Source: Phycisphaerae bacterium
Lineage (GTDB): Bacteria; Planctomycetota; Phycisphaerae; UBA1845; UTPLA1
DNA: 17,674 nt
Direction: 5' to 3'
Assembly: GCA_016935885.1 (NCBI GenBank)
Contig: JAFGQA010000251.1
Span: 1-17,674 of the forward strand
The stretch's first letter is position 1; every line of letters starts with the position of its first letter. The notes under the pieces were generated by a model, which worked only from the letters and a program-made list of their open reading frames with translations, ran no database searches and had not been told where the DNA came from. This document shows, piece after piece, positions 7,033-14,334 of this stretch. Position numbers and translations under genes: made by a program.

Positions 7033-7908
7033 CTACAACCTCGCCTCACGCGCCCGGAAGAACCTCGTCAGCGGATCCACGAATGACTGCCCCGCCATCA
7101 GTTCGATCGCCTCCGCCCGCATTCGCCGAAACAGCTCCCGTCGCGTATCGGTGTCCCCGGCCGCCTGGCGTTGGTACACGTCGCGGAACGCCGCGCTGGA
7201 AGTATCGACAGTTACCCGTTCCCCCGTCTCGTTGTCCATCAACTCAATGAAACGCACATTCGGAAACACAAGTTCCCGCGGGTCCGTGATCGTGATCGGA
7301 ATCACGTCGTGTCGTCGCTTGGCGATGCGCATTTGCCGCTCGTACGGGGCAGCCTGAAAATCGCTGATCACGAACACGACGGATCGCCGGCCCGCCACGC
7401 GGTTCAGGTAGTCCAGTGCCCCCGATACGTCGGTCCCCCGCCCGGCCGCCTTCAACGTCAACAACTCGCGGATCACCCGCAACACATGCCGCGTGCCCTT
7501 GTTCGGCTTGACGTACTTCTCAATCCGATCCGAGAAACCGATCAATCCGACCTTGTCGTTGTTCTTGATCGCGCTGAACGCCAACGTCGCACCCACCTCC
7601 GCGACGAGCTCTCGCTTCAGTTGCCCGGCCGTGCCGAACTCGTGCGAGCGGCTCACGTCCACCAGCAGCATGACCGTCAACTCGCGCTCCTCCCGAAAAC
7701 GCTTGACGAACGGCTTGCCCTGCCTGGCCGTTACGTTCCAGTCGATCGTGCGGACGTCGTCCCCGGGCAGGTACTCCCGCACCTCCTCGAATTCCATCCC
7801 CTGCCCCTTAAACGCGGACTGATAGTGCCCCGCAAACACGTCGTTCGCCATGTGCGACGTGCGGATGTGAATCCGGCGAATCTTCTTCAGCAGCTCCTTC
7901 GGTAGCAT
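7033..7908 (-). CDS. DUF58 domain protein (Bat operon, VWA-like)
   Basis: Cytoplasmic DUF58 protein, 291 aa, the usual partner of MoxR ATPases. The signature EYLPGDDVRTIDWNVTAR lies at residues 45-62. It is followed by a VWA-like fold with DVSRS (D84, S86, S88), a GRGTD motif at about 156-160, and ISDF (D183) in the position of the third metal-site loop. No membrane segment is apparent. The start ATG at 7908 begins MLPKELLKKIRRI, as is standard for the family. The 41 extra upstream codons overlap moxR and are rejected. It starts 7 bp after the moxR stop, with AGGA in between, so the two are almost certainly co-translated. Confidence 0.93.
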   Translation of the reverse strand: MLPKELLKKIRRIHIRTSHMANDVFAGHYQSAFKGQGMEFEEVREYLPGDDVRTIDWNVTARQGKPFVKRFREERELTVMLLVDVSRSHEFGTAGQLKRELVAEVGATLAFSAIKNNDKVGLIGFSDRIEKYVKPNKGTRHVLRVIRELLTLKAAGRGTDVSGALDYLNRVAGRRSVVFVISDFQAAPYERQMRIAKRRHDVIPITITDPRELVFPNVRFIELMDNETGERVTVDTSSAAFRDVYQRQAAGDTDTRRELFRRMRAEAIELMAGQSFVDPLTRFFRAREARL

Positions 7909-7915
7909 CGTCGTC

Positions 7916-8908
7916 CTACGGTACGGGCACGTGGTCAAGGATCGTCCCGACGATCGCATCACTCGTCTGCTCCTCCGCCTCCGCTTCGTAGCTGATGATG
8001 ACGCGGTGCCGCAGGATCGCGGGGGCCACATCCTTGACGTCCTGTGGCGTCACGAACCCACGGCCCTCGAGAAACGCGCCGGCCTTCGCCCCGAGCGTCA
8101 GCATGATCGTCGCGCGCGGTGACGCCCCGTATTGAATCAAGCCTTTCAGATTCAGATTGAACGCCTGTGGATCACGGGTCGCGGTCACCAGGCTGACGAT
8201 GTAGTCCTTGATCTTGTCGTCGATGTAGATCTCGTCCACCACCTCGCGTGCCTTGACAACGTCGCCCGGCTGCATGACCGGTTGGATCAGCATTTCCGGA
8301 TTCGTGCGCGCCATCCGGTCCAGGATCAACCGCTCCTCCCGTTGCGTCGGATACGTCACCGTGACCTTCAGCATGAACCGGTCGATCTGCGCCTCGGGCA
8401 GCGGGTACGTCCCCTCCTGCTCGATCGGGTTCTGCGTCGCCAACACCAGAAACGGCTCGGGCAGCGGATGGGTCTCGTCGCCGATCGTCACCTGCCTCTC
8501 CTGCATCGCCTCCAGCAGCGCGCTTTGCACCTTGGCCGGGGCGCGGTTGATCTCGTCGGCAAGAATGATGTTCGAGAAGATCGGCCCCTTCTTGACGGTG
8601 AACTGTCCCGTCTGCGGTTGGTAGATCATCGTGCCGATCAGGTCCGCCGGCAGCAGGTCCGGCGTAAACTGCAGCCGGCGAAAGCCCGTGTTGATCCCAC
8701 GCGCCAGACACGAGACCGCCATCGTCTTCGCCAGCCCCGGCACGCCTTCCAGGAGGATGTGCCCGTTGGCCAGGATGCCGATCAACATGTGCCGCAGCAT
8801 CTGTTCCTGTCCCACGATGACCTTGTGGATTTCGCTTCGCAGGCGGGCAAACGGCTCGCTCGCCGCCTGGATCGCCGGCCCGATGTTCTTTACGTCAAGT
8901 TGAGTCAC
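7916..8908 (-). CDS. MoxR-family AAA+ ATPase
   Basis: Chaperone-like AAA+ ATPase, 330 aa, of the MoxR family. These enzymes act on VWA-domain partners encoded beside them. Walker A is GVPGLAKT at 55-62, and Walker B is ILADE at 115-119 followed by the MoxR hallmark INRAPAKVQSALLEAMQE. Sensor 1 is ATQNP (157-161), then QIDRFMLK, and the sensor 2 region is YGASPRA. All catalytic motifs are intact and the length is typical. The GTG at 8908 is used, with AAGAGG nine bases upstream. It is the first gene of the Bat operon, so the operon promoter should lie in 8909-9487; no convincing sigma70 boxes were found there. Confidence 0.96.
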   Translation of the reverse strand: MTQLDVKNIGPAIQAASEPFARLRSEIHKVIVGQEQMLRHMLIGILANGHILLEGVPGLAKTMAVSCLARGINTGFRRLQFTPDLLPADLIGTMIYQPQTGQFTVKKGPIFSNIILADEINRAPAKVQSALLEAMQERQVTIGDETHPLPEPFLVLATQNPIEQEGTYPLPEAQIDRFMLKVTVTYPTQREERLILDRMARTNPEMLIQPVMQPGDVVKAREVVDEIYIDDKIKDYIVSLVTATRDPQAFNLNLKGLIQYGASPRATIMLTLGAKAGAFLEGRGFVTPQDVKDVAPAILRHRVIISYEAEAEEQTSDAIVGTILDHVPVP

Positions 8909-9088
8909 AGCGCATAGCCTCTTATTTCACAAGGGGTCACCGCCTCAAGGGCGCAATACGACACCCCCGGCGTCTTAGTGGTATACGGACGGACCACCAG
9001 CCGGTTCCCTGTCATCTTTACGAGCATGATTGTGCAAAGCGCCGTCCCGATGGCAAGGCCGATCCGTGAGCGTTCAGGCGTGCGCCCC

Positions 9089-9178
9089 TGACAGCTTGTG
9101 TGCCCCTGACAGCTTGCCTGCCACTGGCTGCTTGCCTGCCACTGGCTGCTTGTGTGCCACTGGCAGCTTGCCTGCCAG
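9089..9178. repeat. Tandem repeat, 18-bp unit x 5
   Basis: Five consecutive 18-mers follow the consensus TGRCWGCTTGYSTGCCMC. Units start at 9089, 9107, 9125, 9143 and 9161, and a short partial unit follows. Variation between units is confined to a few positions. Because 18 is divisible by 3, frames through it stay open and encode hexapeptide repeats, which explains the spurious ORFs here. Confidence 0.92.
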
Positions 9179-9210
9179 TGTGTATGACACACGCGCCCAC
9201 CGGAGACACC

Positions 9211-9235
9211 CCACGGGCGGGCAAGCCGCCCGTGG
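9211..9235. repeat. Perfect 10-bp hairpin repeat
   Basis: CCACGGGCGG (9211-9220) and CCGCCCGTGG (9226-9235) pair perfectly around the loop GCAAG, followed by CACCC. The ends resemble the GTGGCA/CACCC flanks of the other palindromes in the window. There is no T-tract. Confidence 0.7.
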
Positions 9236-9487
9236 CACCCAGAATCGGATGCCGCCGGAGGAGTCACGGACCCAGCAAGCCCCGGCAAGGAGTGAACGTC
9301 ACGACGATGGTAGATGGATCCTCGGGCGACCCGCAAGCCCCCCGACCTTGTTCGGGGATCACGCTCAGATGGGCTACACGGCCACCCCCCGGCCAAGGTT
9401 GGGGCCCCTTGGACGCGATGGCGGGCTGCCTTGCACCGCAGGGCCGGAAGCGTGTGTGGAAAGGCCATCTCTCTCGTGTCGTGCGGG

Positions 9488-10636
9488 CTACTCTCGATCC
9501 TCCGCCGGCGCAGCGGCAACCGCATGGGATGCAGGTGCGTCCTCCTCGTCCGCTTCGGCCTGTTCCTGGAGTAACGCCGCCAGTTGACGATGGTGATCCG
9601 CATCTCGGCCACCCTGCTCGGCGAGGAGCGTATGAAGATCGGCCAGGTGCCGCAAGATGGCCGCGTTGCAGGGTGCCAGGCCTTCCGCCGTGGTCAGGGC
9701 ATCGAGGGCTGCGTAAAGATGCCCGGCGGAGACATAGGCAAGGCCGAGATTCAGCCAGCCGTCCGGATCGTCGGGCACGAGCCCAACGAAACGGTCAAAA
9801 CACCTCGCGGCGGCAAGCGGCGCATCGAAGTCCATCTGGACGACGCCGAGATTGAACCACGCCGACGCGATGTCCGGCTCCAACCGCGTGAAGGCCTCCC
9901 AGGCGTCACGGGCCTCGCTGATGCGGCCCGCGCGTTGGGCGAGCGTGGCAAGGTTGTATTGCCCGCGCGCGTGGTTAGGATCAATGCACACCAGCTCGCG
10001 AAACTGCTGCGTCGCCTCGGCAAACTTGGCTTGGCGATAAAGAAGCACCCCGTAGTTGTACCGCGCGGCGGTTCCCTCGGGGGCGCGTCGGACTACGTCC
10101 GCGTACAAGACCGCCGCCTCGTCGAATCGGTCCAAGGCCACGAGCGCCGCGGCCTTCGCGGACAAGGCCGGAACATGGTCGGGCCGTCGCGCCAGCGCCC
10201 GATCGAAGTGCTCGACGGCCGCGGCGTGGTCGTCGGCCTGCATGTCCGCCCAGCCCTGCGCGCACTGGATGAAGGCCGTGCCGGTAAGATTGCTGCGAAG
10301 CCGAACGGCCGTGTCGTCGACACGACGGGCGAGGTGGGCGCCGAGTTGCCGCCAGGAGACCTGCGCCCAGCGACCTGTCGCGGGAGCGGAGTTGCGGCCC
10401 GCGATTCGTCGGCGATCCAAGCGGCGAGAGGCCTCACCGGCCGATTTCCCGCTAACGTCAGCGGTTGGAGCCGCGCCCGGCGAACCGTTGGGCTCGGGCA
10501 AGGCCGTGTCGTCCGATTGCCGGCCTGCGATCTGGGTGTGGGACAAGTCGTCGCCGCTGACGAGATACGCCCGCAAAGCCACCACGAGGATGGCAAAGGC
10601 CGCCAGGGCGATCGGGATAAACCACCGATTGTTCAC
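9488..10636 (-). CDS. Membrane-anchored TPR repeat protein
   Basis: This 382-aa protein has an N-terminal membrane anchor (about 5-26, WFIPIALAAFAILVVAL), a linker of about 90 residues rich in A, R, S and D, and about six tandem tetratricopeptide repeats at roughly 120-323 (for example ARYNYGVLLYRQAKFAEATQQF and SAWFNLGVVQMDFDAPLAAARCF). It ends in an acidic, alanine-rich tail. The TPR domain should be periplasmic and bind protein partners; no enzymatic domain is visible. The GTG at 10636 was chosen because it sits next to the anchor. An in-frame TTG at 10672 would add 12 residues, and neither start has a clear ribosome binding site. A TATAAC box on the minus strand (10715-10720) could be its -10 element, with no good -35. 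Specific function unknown. Confidence 0.85.
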   Translation of the reverse strand: MNNRWFIPIALAAFAILVVALRAYLVSGDDLSHTQIAGRQSDDTALPEPNGSPGAAPTADVSGKSAGEASRRLDRRRIAGRNSAPATGRWAQVSWRQLGAHLARRVDDTAVRLRSNLTGTAFIQCAQGWADMQADDHAAAVEHFDRALARRPDHVPALSAKAAALVALDRFDEAAVLYADVVRRAPEGTAARYNYGVLLYRQAKFAEATQQFRELVCIDPNHARGQYNLATLAQRAGRISEARDAWEAFTRLEPDIASAWFNLGVVQMDFDAPLAAARCFDRFVGLVPDDPDGWLNLGLAYVSAGHLYAALDALTTAEGLAPCNAAILRHLADLHTLLAEQGGRDADHHRQLAALLQEQAEADEEDAPASHAVAAAPAEDRE

Positions 10637-10983
10637 GCCGCGTATCGTGCGAAGGGGAGGCGCCTTTGTCAACGGACACCGAGATCGTGACTTGCCTCAT
10701 TGCGCGCGCTCCGTGTTATAACGTCGCATCGCTCGTGCACTATCGTTTGAGACTCACGGCTCGTGATCTTCGCTCTTACCCGCTATATCAGCCCGTGGCA
10801 AAACTGTGGCACCGGCGTCTCGCCGGTGGTTCTGACGGTCAGGAACGGCGTTTCCGAACCGCTGTTCATTCTTCCACCACGGGCTGCTAGACGATGGCTA
10901 TCTGCGACGGCCCCGAAGGCGTCCAGGCGAGCAGCCACGGGCGGAGCGAAGCGCACCACTACAGGTCTCTGATGGAGCACTCA
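10637..10983. other. Intergenic region with one TIR element and a weak promoter for the TPR gene
   Basis: About 347 bp between the TPR gene start and the stop of the two-TM membrane protein. It contains the complete TIR element at 10789-10886. The minus strand carries TATAAC at 10715-10720 inside the palindrome GTTATAAC, a candidate -10 box about 75 nt before the TPR start, with only a poor -35 match. No gene is supported on either strand. Confidence 0.5.
10789..10886 (+). repeat. Interspersed TIR element, copy 2 (complete, 98 bp)
   Basis: Bounded by the perfect 10-bp terminal inverted repeats CAGCCCGTGG (10789-10798) and CCACGGGCTG (10877-10886), the latter followed by CTAG. Inside are an ACCGGCG/CGCCGGT stem and a GGAACGGCG-TTTCCG stem. 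It closely matches copy 1 (1-88) and the inverted copy 3 (14217-14334). It is non-coding and of MITE- or REP-like size. Confidence 0.85.
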
Positions 10984-11742
10984 TCACTCACGCGTGTGGG
11001 TATTGCCCCACCAATCATGTGTCTCTTGTTCTGATTCGAACGAGATTCGCCCATCGGCTTGTGGTCTGATGACGAACTCCTCATCCGGCGTGCAATAACG
11101 TTGGCGAAGCTCTGCGTCCTCCGCCAGCGCGTTGATCGCCGCGACCACGGCAGGGAAGGGGGGGCCGTCCACAAAGATGAATTCCAGGACCGTGCGGTCG
11201 GCGATTTCCTTGGGGAAGAGGTTTTTGACCGATGCCTCATTCAGCTTGCAGAAGGCACTCATGAACCACCCACCGAAACGGAGTTCGCTTGTCGGACGAT
11301 TGAACTCCAACCGGAGCGACGGGCCACCACCGGCGCACCATCGCATGAGGTAGAAGGTAGAGCTGGCACGCGGCAAAGCCGATTCTGCCGTCATCTCCTC
11401 CGCGTGAGCCAAGTCCTCCCATCGGACCCTGCGCCCGAACCTCGCGCCGGGCCAGCTGGGAAAGAACAGGCCATCCGCATCTATCCGCAGGCTCGGGGCA
11501 CCGGAGTAGAACCGCCACCCGATGAAACCGAAGAAGAATCCGCAGGGCGCCATGACCAGAGTCATGATGCCGGCCCCTGCCGTCGGCGAAACCGAGCGGC
11601 GCCGTTCCTGCTCCTTCTCTTGCCCATGTTCCTGAGACGTGGGTGCCGCCAGGATCAATGCTGCCGGAAGAAGCACGGGGACGGCCGCTATGACGCAGAA
11701 CAGGATTCCCATGCCCTTGGCCCGACCCCCTATGACAATCAT
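10984..11742 (-). CDS. Two-TM membrane protein with possible PH-like domain, unknown function
   Basis: I do not recognise this 252-aa protein with confidence. It has membrane helices at about 12-33 and 57-78 with a short polar Q/E/R-rich loop between them. Next comes a soluble region starting SLRIDADGLFFPSWPG and RRVRWEDLAHAE. That pattern (a residue-rich strand, DG, then W-E-D-L/I) resembles bacterial PH-like membrane proteins, but this is only a resemblance. The C-terminal 90 residues (VLEFIFVDGPPFPAVVAAINALAEDAEL) look structured. The ATG at 11742 has AAGGA seven bases upstream. It lies 132 bp downstream of the flotillin gene in the same direction, so it may belong to that operon. Confidence 0.75.
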   Translation of the reverse strand: MIVIGGRAKGMGILFCVIAAVPVLLPAALILAAPTSQEHGQEKEQERRRSVSPTAGAGIMTLVMAPCGFFFGFIGWRFYSGAPSLRIDADGLFFPSWPGARFGRRVRWEDLAHAEEMTAESALPRASSTFYLMRWCAGGGPSLRLEFNRPTSELRFGGWFMSAFCKLNEASVKNLFPKEIADRTVLEFIFVDGPPFPAVVAAINALAEDAELRQRYCTPDEEFVIRPQADGRISFESEQETHDWWGNTHTRE

Positions 11743-11874
11743 GGTGACTTCCTTCGTCTGTCAGTCAAGGTCTGACGTGCGCCCGGTGCCGTCGGTCCGC
11801 CGAATGGCGAGCCACGTTGACGCGCCCCTGGCCAAGCTCGGCTTGATCTTGATGACCGCCGAATGCTGCAACAC

Positions 11875-13251
11875 TCATTTTCGTATCTGCGGCGGGGCCG
11901 CTTTGGGCTTGGACAGTTCGTCCGGGCCTTCTCTGTGATCCGAGTCACCCGACTTGGCCAGCTTGCCGGCGATGTTCCTGCTCAGTTCGCGCAGGTCGAC
12001 GCCCAGGATGCCCTCCAATGTCGCGAGCGATTCGGACAGGATGCGGGCACGGCCCATGGCGGCACCGGCAATGGCGTGGCCCTGGCCGCCGTCGATGACC
12101 GTCACATCGCCTAGCTCAACGCCTTGCACCGTCTTGGCAAGATCCTCGACGATGCTGGGCATCATCTCGACGAGCATGACCTTCAGCGCGTCGGGGTGCT
12201 TCGTGATGGCCAGGCCGATGGATTCGATGGCTGCCGCGCGGGCCTTACCCTCCTCGAGGACCGACGCGGCGTCACCTTCGGCCTTGGCACGGGCGACATC
12301 GCGATCGGCAATGGCGCCCGCGACTTCGGTGGCCCTCAGCCGCGCGGCCTCCGCCGTGGCCGCGGCCTCCTGCTGCTCGGCCTCCTTGAGGGCGGCCTCC
12401 CGGGCCAGTTCGGCCTTGCGAATCCGCAAGGCGTTCTCCGCCTCGGCGATCGCCTTCTCAGATCCCAAACGTGCTTCCTCCGCCGCCTGGTGCGACGTGG
12501 CCTCTGTCGTCTTGGCTTCCGCGTCACGCGTGGCCGCCGCCTGACGGGCAGCGGCTCCTGCCTCGGCTTCCCTGATCGCCGCCTCAGCCGCATGGGCTGC
12601 CTCGGCCTTGCGAGCGGCGGCGAGCACTTCCGCCCGGGCCTTGCGGGCGATCGAAACGAGGTACTGTTCTTCGTCGTTGACGTTCTGGATGTTCACGCTG
12701 TCGATGATCAGCCCCAGCTTGCGGAAGTCGTCGGTCACCTCGTGCATGACCGTGGACACGAACTTGTCACGGTCTTCGACGATCTCCTCGGGCCGCATCT
12801 TGCCGACCACCGCGCGGAGACCACCTTCCAACGTCTCCCGCGCGACACGCTGGATCTCCTGCGAGGGCTGGTCAAGGAATCGCTCGATGGCGTTCGGACG
12901 GATGGCGGGGTCGGACGAGACCTTGACGTTGGCCACGCCGTTGATCATCACGGGCATCATCGTCCCGCCGCCGGACTGGGCCTTGACCTCCAGGCCCACC
13001 TGCATGTTCCGCAAGCTGAGCTTGGTGACCCTCTCGATGATGGGGACCACCAGCGTTCGCCCGCCGATCAGGATGCGGTAGCCCTCGCCTTCACGCTGTC
13101 TCTTTCCGCTGATGATCAGCATCTCGCTGGGGTTGCCGACGACCATCAGCTTGGCGACCAGCGCGAGGATCACAAGGAACACGAAGAGGACGATGGCGCC
13201 AATGGTGATGCCGGTACCACAGGCTTCTTGTGCGAGGAGAATGGTATCCAC
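11875..13251 (-). CDS. Flotillin family protein (YqiK-like)
   Basis: Membrane-scaffold protein, 458 aa, expected to oligomerise in membrane microdomains. A membrane helix lies at about 16-37. An SPFH/band-7 domain covers about 38-195 (FLDQPSQEIQRVARETLEGG, IIDSVNIQNVNDEEQYL), followed by a long alanine/glutamate-rich coiled coil (about 195-345) with the repeated EA dipeptides typical of flotillins. The C-terminal region (ALKVMLVEMMPSIVEDLAKTVQGV, VTVIDGGQG) is also flotillin-like. The GTG at 13251 is preceded by GGGAGG at 13258-13263 with 6-nt spacing. That ribosome binding site overlaps the stop codon of the NfeD-like gene, so the two genes are coupled, as in yqiJ-yqiK pairs. Confidence 0.93.
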   Translation of the reverse strand: MDTILLAQEACGTGITIGAIVLFVFLVILALVAKLMVVGNPSEMLIISGKRQREGEGYRILIGGRTLVVPIIERVTKLSLRNMQVGLEVKAQSGGGTMMPVMINGVANVKVSSDPAIRPNAIERFLDQPSQEIQRVARETLEGGLRAVVGKMRPEEIVEDRDKFVSTVMHEVTDDFRKLGLIIDSVNIQNVNDEEQYLVSIARKARAEVLAAARKAEAAHAAEAAIREAEAGAAARQAAATRDAEAKTTEATSHQAAEEARLGSEKAIAEAENALRIRKAELAREAALKEAEQQEAAATAEAARLRATEVAGAIADRDVARAKAEGDAASVLEEGKARAAAIESIGLAITKHPDALKVMLVEMMPSIVEDLAKTVQGVELGDVTVIDGGQGHAIAGAAMGRARILSESLATLEGILGVDLRELSRNIAGKLAKSGDSDHREGPDELSKPKAAPPQIRK

Positions 13252-13257
13252 GGTAGA

Positions 13258-13263
13258 CCTCCC
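13258..13263 (-). promoter_or_regulatory. Ribosome binding site of the flotillin gene
   Basis: GGGAGG on the minus strand, 6 nt before the GTG start at 13251. Its upstream edge overlaps the TAG stop of the preceding gene, which supports the GTG start and translational coupling. Confidence 0.8.
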
Positions 13264-14021
13264 TATTGCGTGTCTTGTAGAAACTCGAATTCCTTACGAG
13301 AGACGACCTCGGCGGCGTTGCCGCCATACTCGACCACTGCCACCTGATCTCCGACGTTGAAAGTCGCGTCCGCATGTTTCGATATGGCGGGGATGTATCG
13401 CTGTCCGCCGCGGACGTTGAGGGCGATTTCGCCTTTTCTCGTGTGGCTGACGGGAATCGTCACACGGGCCATCTTATTGACGTAGTCTTCCAGCCCCGGC
13501 GCGGTGTTCCCGGAGGTCTGGCGCAGCCTGCGGAGCAGTTGGTGCACCGCCTGCCCGGCAACCACGCCCCCAGCGAGGGAGACGCCGAACGCGGCAAGTT
13601 GGCCGGCCTGCGTCATGTAGGTCAATACGAGGCCGAGGACGCCGAACACACCCACGAAGAAGACCACGAATCGGATGGAGAACCACGTCGCCAGGGAAGA
13701 CGCCTCCGCGGCGACGCCGTCGGCGTGGTGCGTCACGTCGCCGTCAACATGGGCATCGACGCCGCCGGCCGCGTCCGCATCGGCGGCCACGTCCACGTGC
13801 ACATCGGTCGCGATGTCGGTGTCGAGGGCGGCACCGGCGTCAACATCCACGTCCCCGTGGAAGTCCACTCCGACATCGCCATCTGCATCGTGGCCGCCAA
13901 GCACAGAGACGAGCATCAGGCCGACACCGACGACTGCGCAAGCCCAGTAGGCCGTCGTCAAGACCGGCGCGGCGGCGAACACGCTTGCCAGGATGAGATC
14001 GAACGTGGTTGGATCAAACAC
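13263..14021 (-). CDS. NfeD/YqiJ-like OB-fold membrane protein with Asp/His-rich loop
   Basis: This 252-aa membrane protein is the usual genetic partner of a flotillin. A hydrophobic N-terminus (about 8-42) leads into residues 44-101, which contain 17 Asp and 6 His and no Lys or Arg. Membrane segments follow at about 114-135 and 143-160. The C-terminal soluble region (about 180-242: ARVTIPVSHTRKGEIAL, GDQVAVVEYGGNAAEVV) fits an NfeD-type OB-fold. The GTG at 14021 has GGGAGG at 14029-14034, 7 nt upstream, a strong start. The flotillin gene follows after 11 bp. The acidic loop may bind divalent metal, but that is inferred from composition only. Confidence 0.87.
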   Translation of the reverse strand: MFDPTTFDLILASVFAAAPVLTTAYWACAVVGVGLMLVSVLGGHDADGDVGVDFHGDVDVDAGAALDTDIATDVHVDVAADADAAGGVDAHVDGDVTHHADGVAAEASSLATWFSIRFVVFFVGVFGVLGLVLTYMTQAGQLAAFGVSLAGGVVAGQAVHQLLRRLRQTSGNTAPGLEDYVNKMARVTIPVSHTRKGEIALNVRGGQRYIPAISKHADATFNVGDQVAVVEYGGNAAEVVSRKEFEFLQDTQ

Positions 14022-14216
14022 GACACGGCCTCCCGTACTATCCCAGGCTCGATGGGTCCCGGGTCAAGAAACCCTACACCAATAGTCTACAACGAGATGA
14101 AGCGACTGCCTATTCCAAATCCGGCTTGTCTTCATAACGGGGTGTTCTCTGGTAGGCCCACGCGGACCGCGGCGCGTCAGTCTCACGTGGCTAAATCAGA
14201 GTACTACTGGTGCTTG
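14022..14216. other. Upstream region of the NfeD-flotillin operon
   Basis: With the adjoining TIR element, this makes a 313-bp gap between the NfeD-like gene and hslV. On the minus strand a TTGACC near 14061-14066 and a GATAGT near 14036-14041 resemble -35 and -10 boxes, but the spacing is about 19 bp and they are too close to the ribosome binding site. The real promoter is therefore unresolved. No gene is seen. Confidence 0.35.
14029..14034 (-). promoter_or_regulatory. Ribosome binding site of the NfeD-like gene
   Basis: GGGAGG on the minus strand with 7-nt spacing to the GTG at 14021. It decides this non-ATG start. Confidence 0.8.
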
Positions 14217-14334
14217 CAGCCCGTGGCAAAAGGGAAAACGGCGGTTCGGAAACGCCGCTCCTGACCGTGAGAATAACCGGCGAGACGCCAGTGCCGCAGT
14301 CTTGGCGCCGGTGCCACGGTTTGGCCACGGGCTG
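14217..14334 (-). repeat. Interspersed TIR element, copy 3 (inverted, 118 bp)
   Basis: The ends CAGCCCGTGG (14217-14226) and CCACGGGCTG (14325-14334) are perfect inverted repeats. The inside matches copies 1 and 2 on the opposite strand. It is about 20 bp longer because the GGCACCGGCG segment near 14300 is partly duplicated. The TAG stop of hslV (14335-14337) directly abuts it, within the CTAG that also flanks copy 2. Confidence 0.85.

Larger units (their letters stand above)
8909..9487. other. Intergenic region upstream of moxR, repeat-containing, no gene
   Basis: This 579-bp region lies between the moxR start and the stop of the TPR gene, both minus-strand, so it holds the TPR 3' flank and the Bat operon 5' region. 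It contains an 18-bp tandem repeat (9089-9178), a perfect hairpin (9211-9235) and a short CCCCGA/TCGGGG stem near 9349-9366. Both strands have open frames across it, but their products are low-complexity translations of the repeats. No clear promoter was seen. Confidence 0.6.

Noticed and set aside
9089..9178. Possible CRISPR array
   Set aside because: The 18-bp units are directly adjacent with no spacers, and no cas gene is present.
8905..9612. 235-aa minus-strand frame upstream of moxR with QWQAS-type repeats
   Set aside because: The repeats are a translation of the 18-bp tandem array, whose period is a multiple of three. The frame overlaps the real TPR gene end and has no recognisable domain.
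12124..13347. 407-aa plus-strand frame opposite the flotillin gene
   Set aside because: It is antisense to a well-supported flotillin; the long open frame follows from the alanine/glutamate-rich coiled coil.
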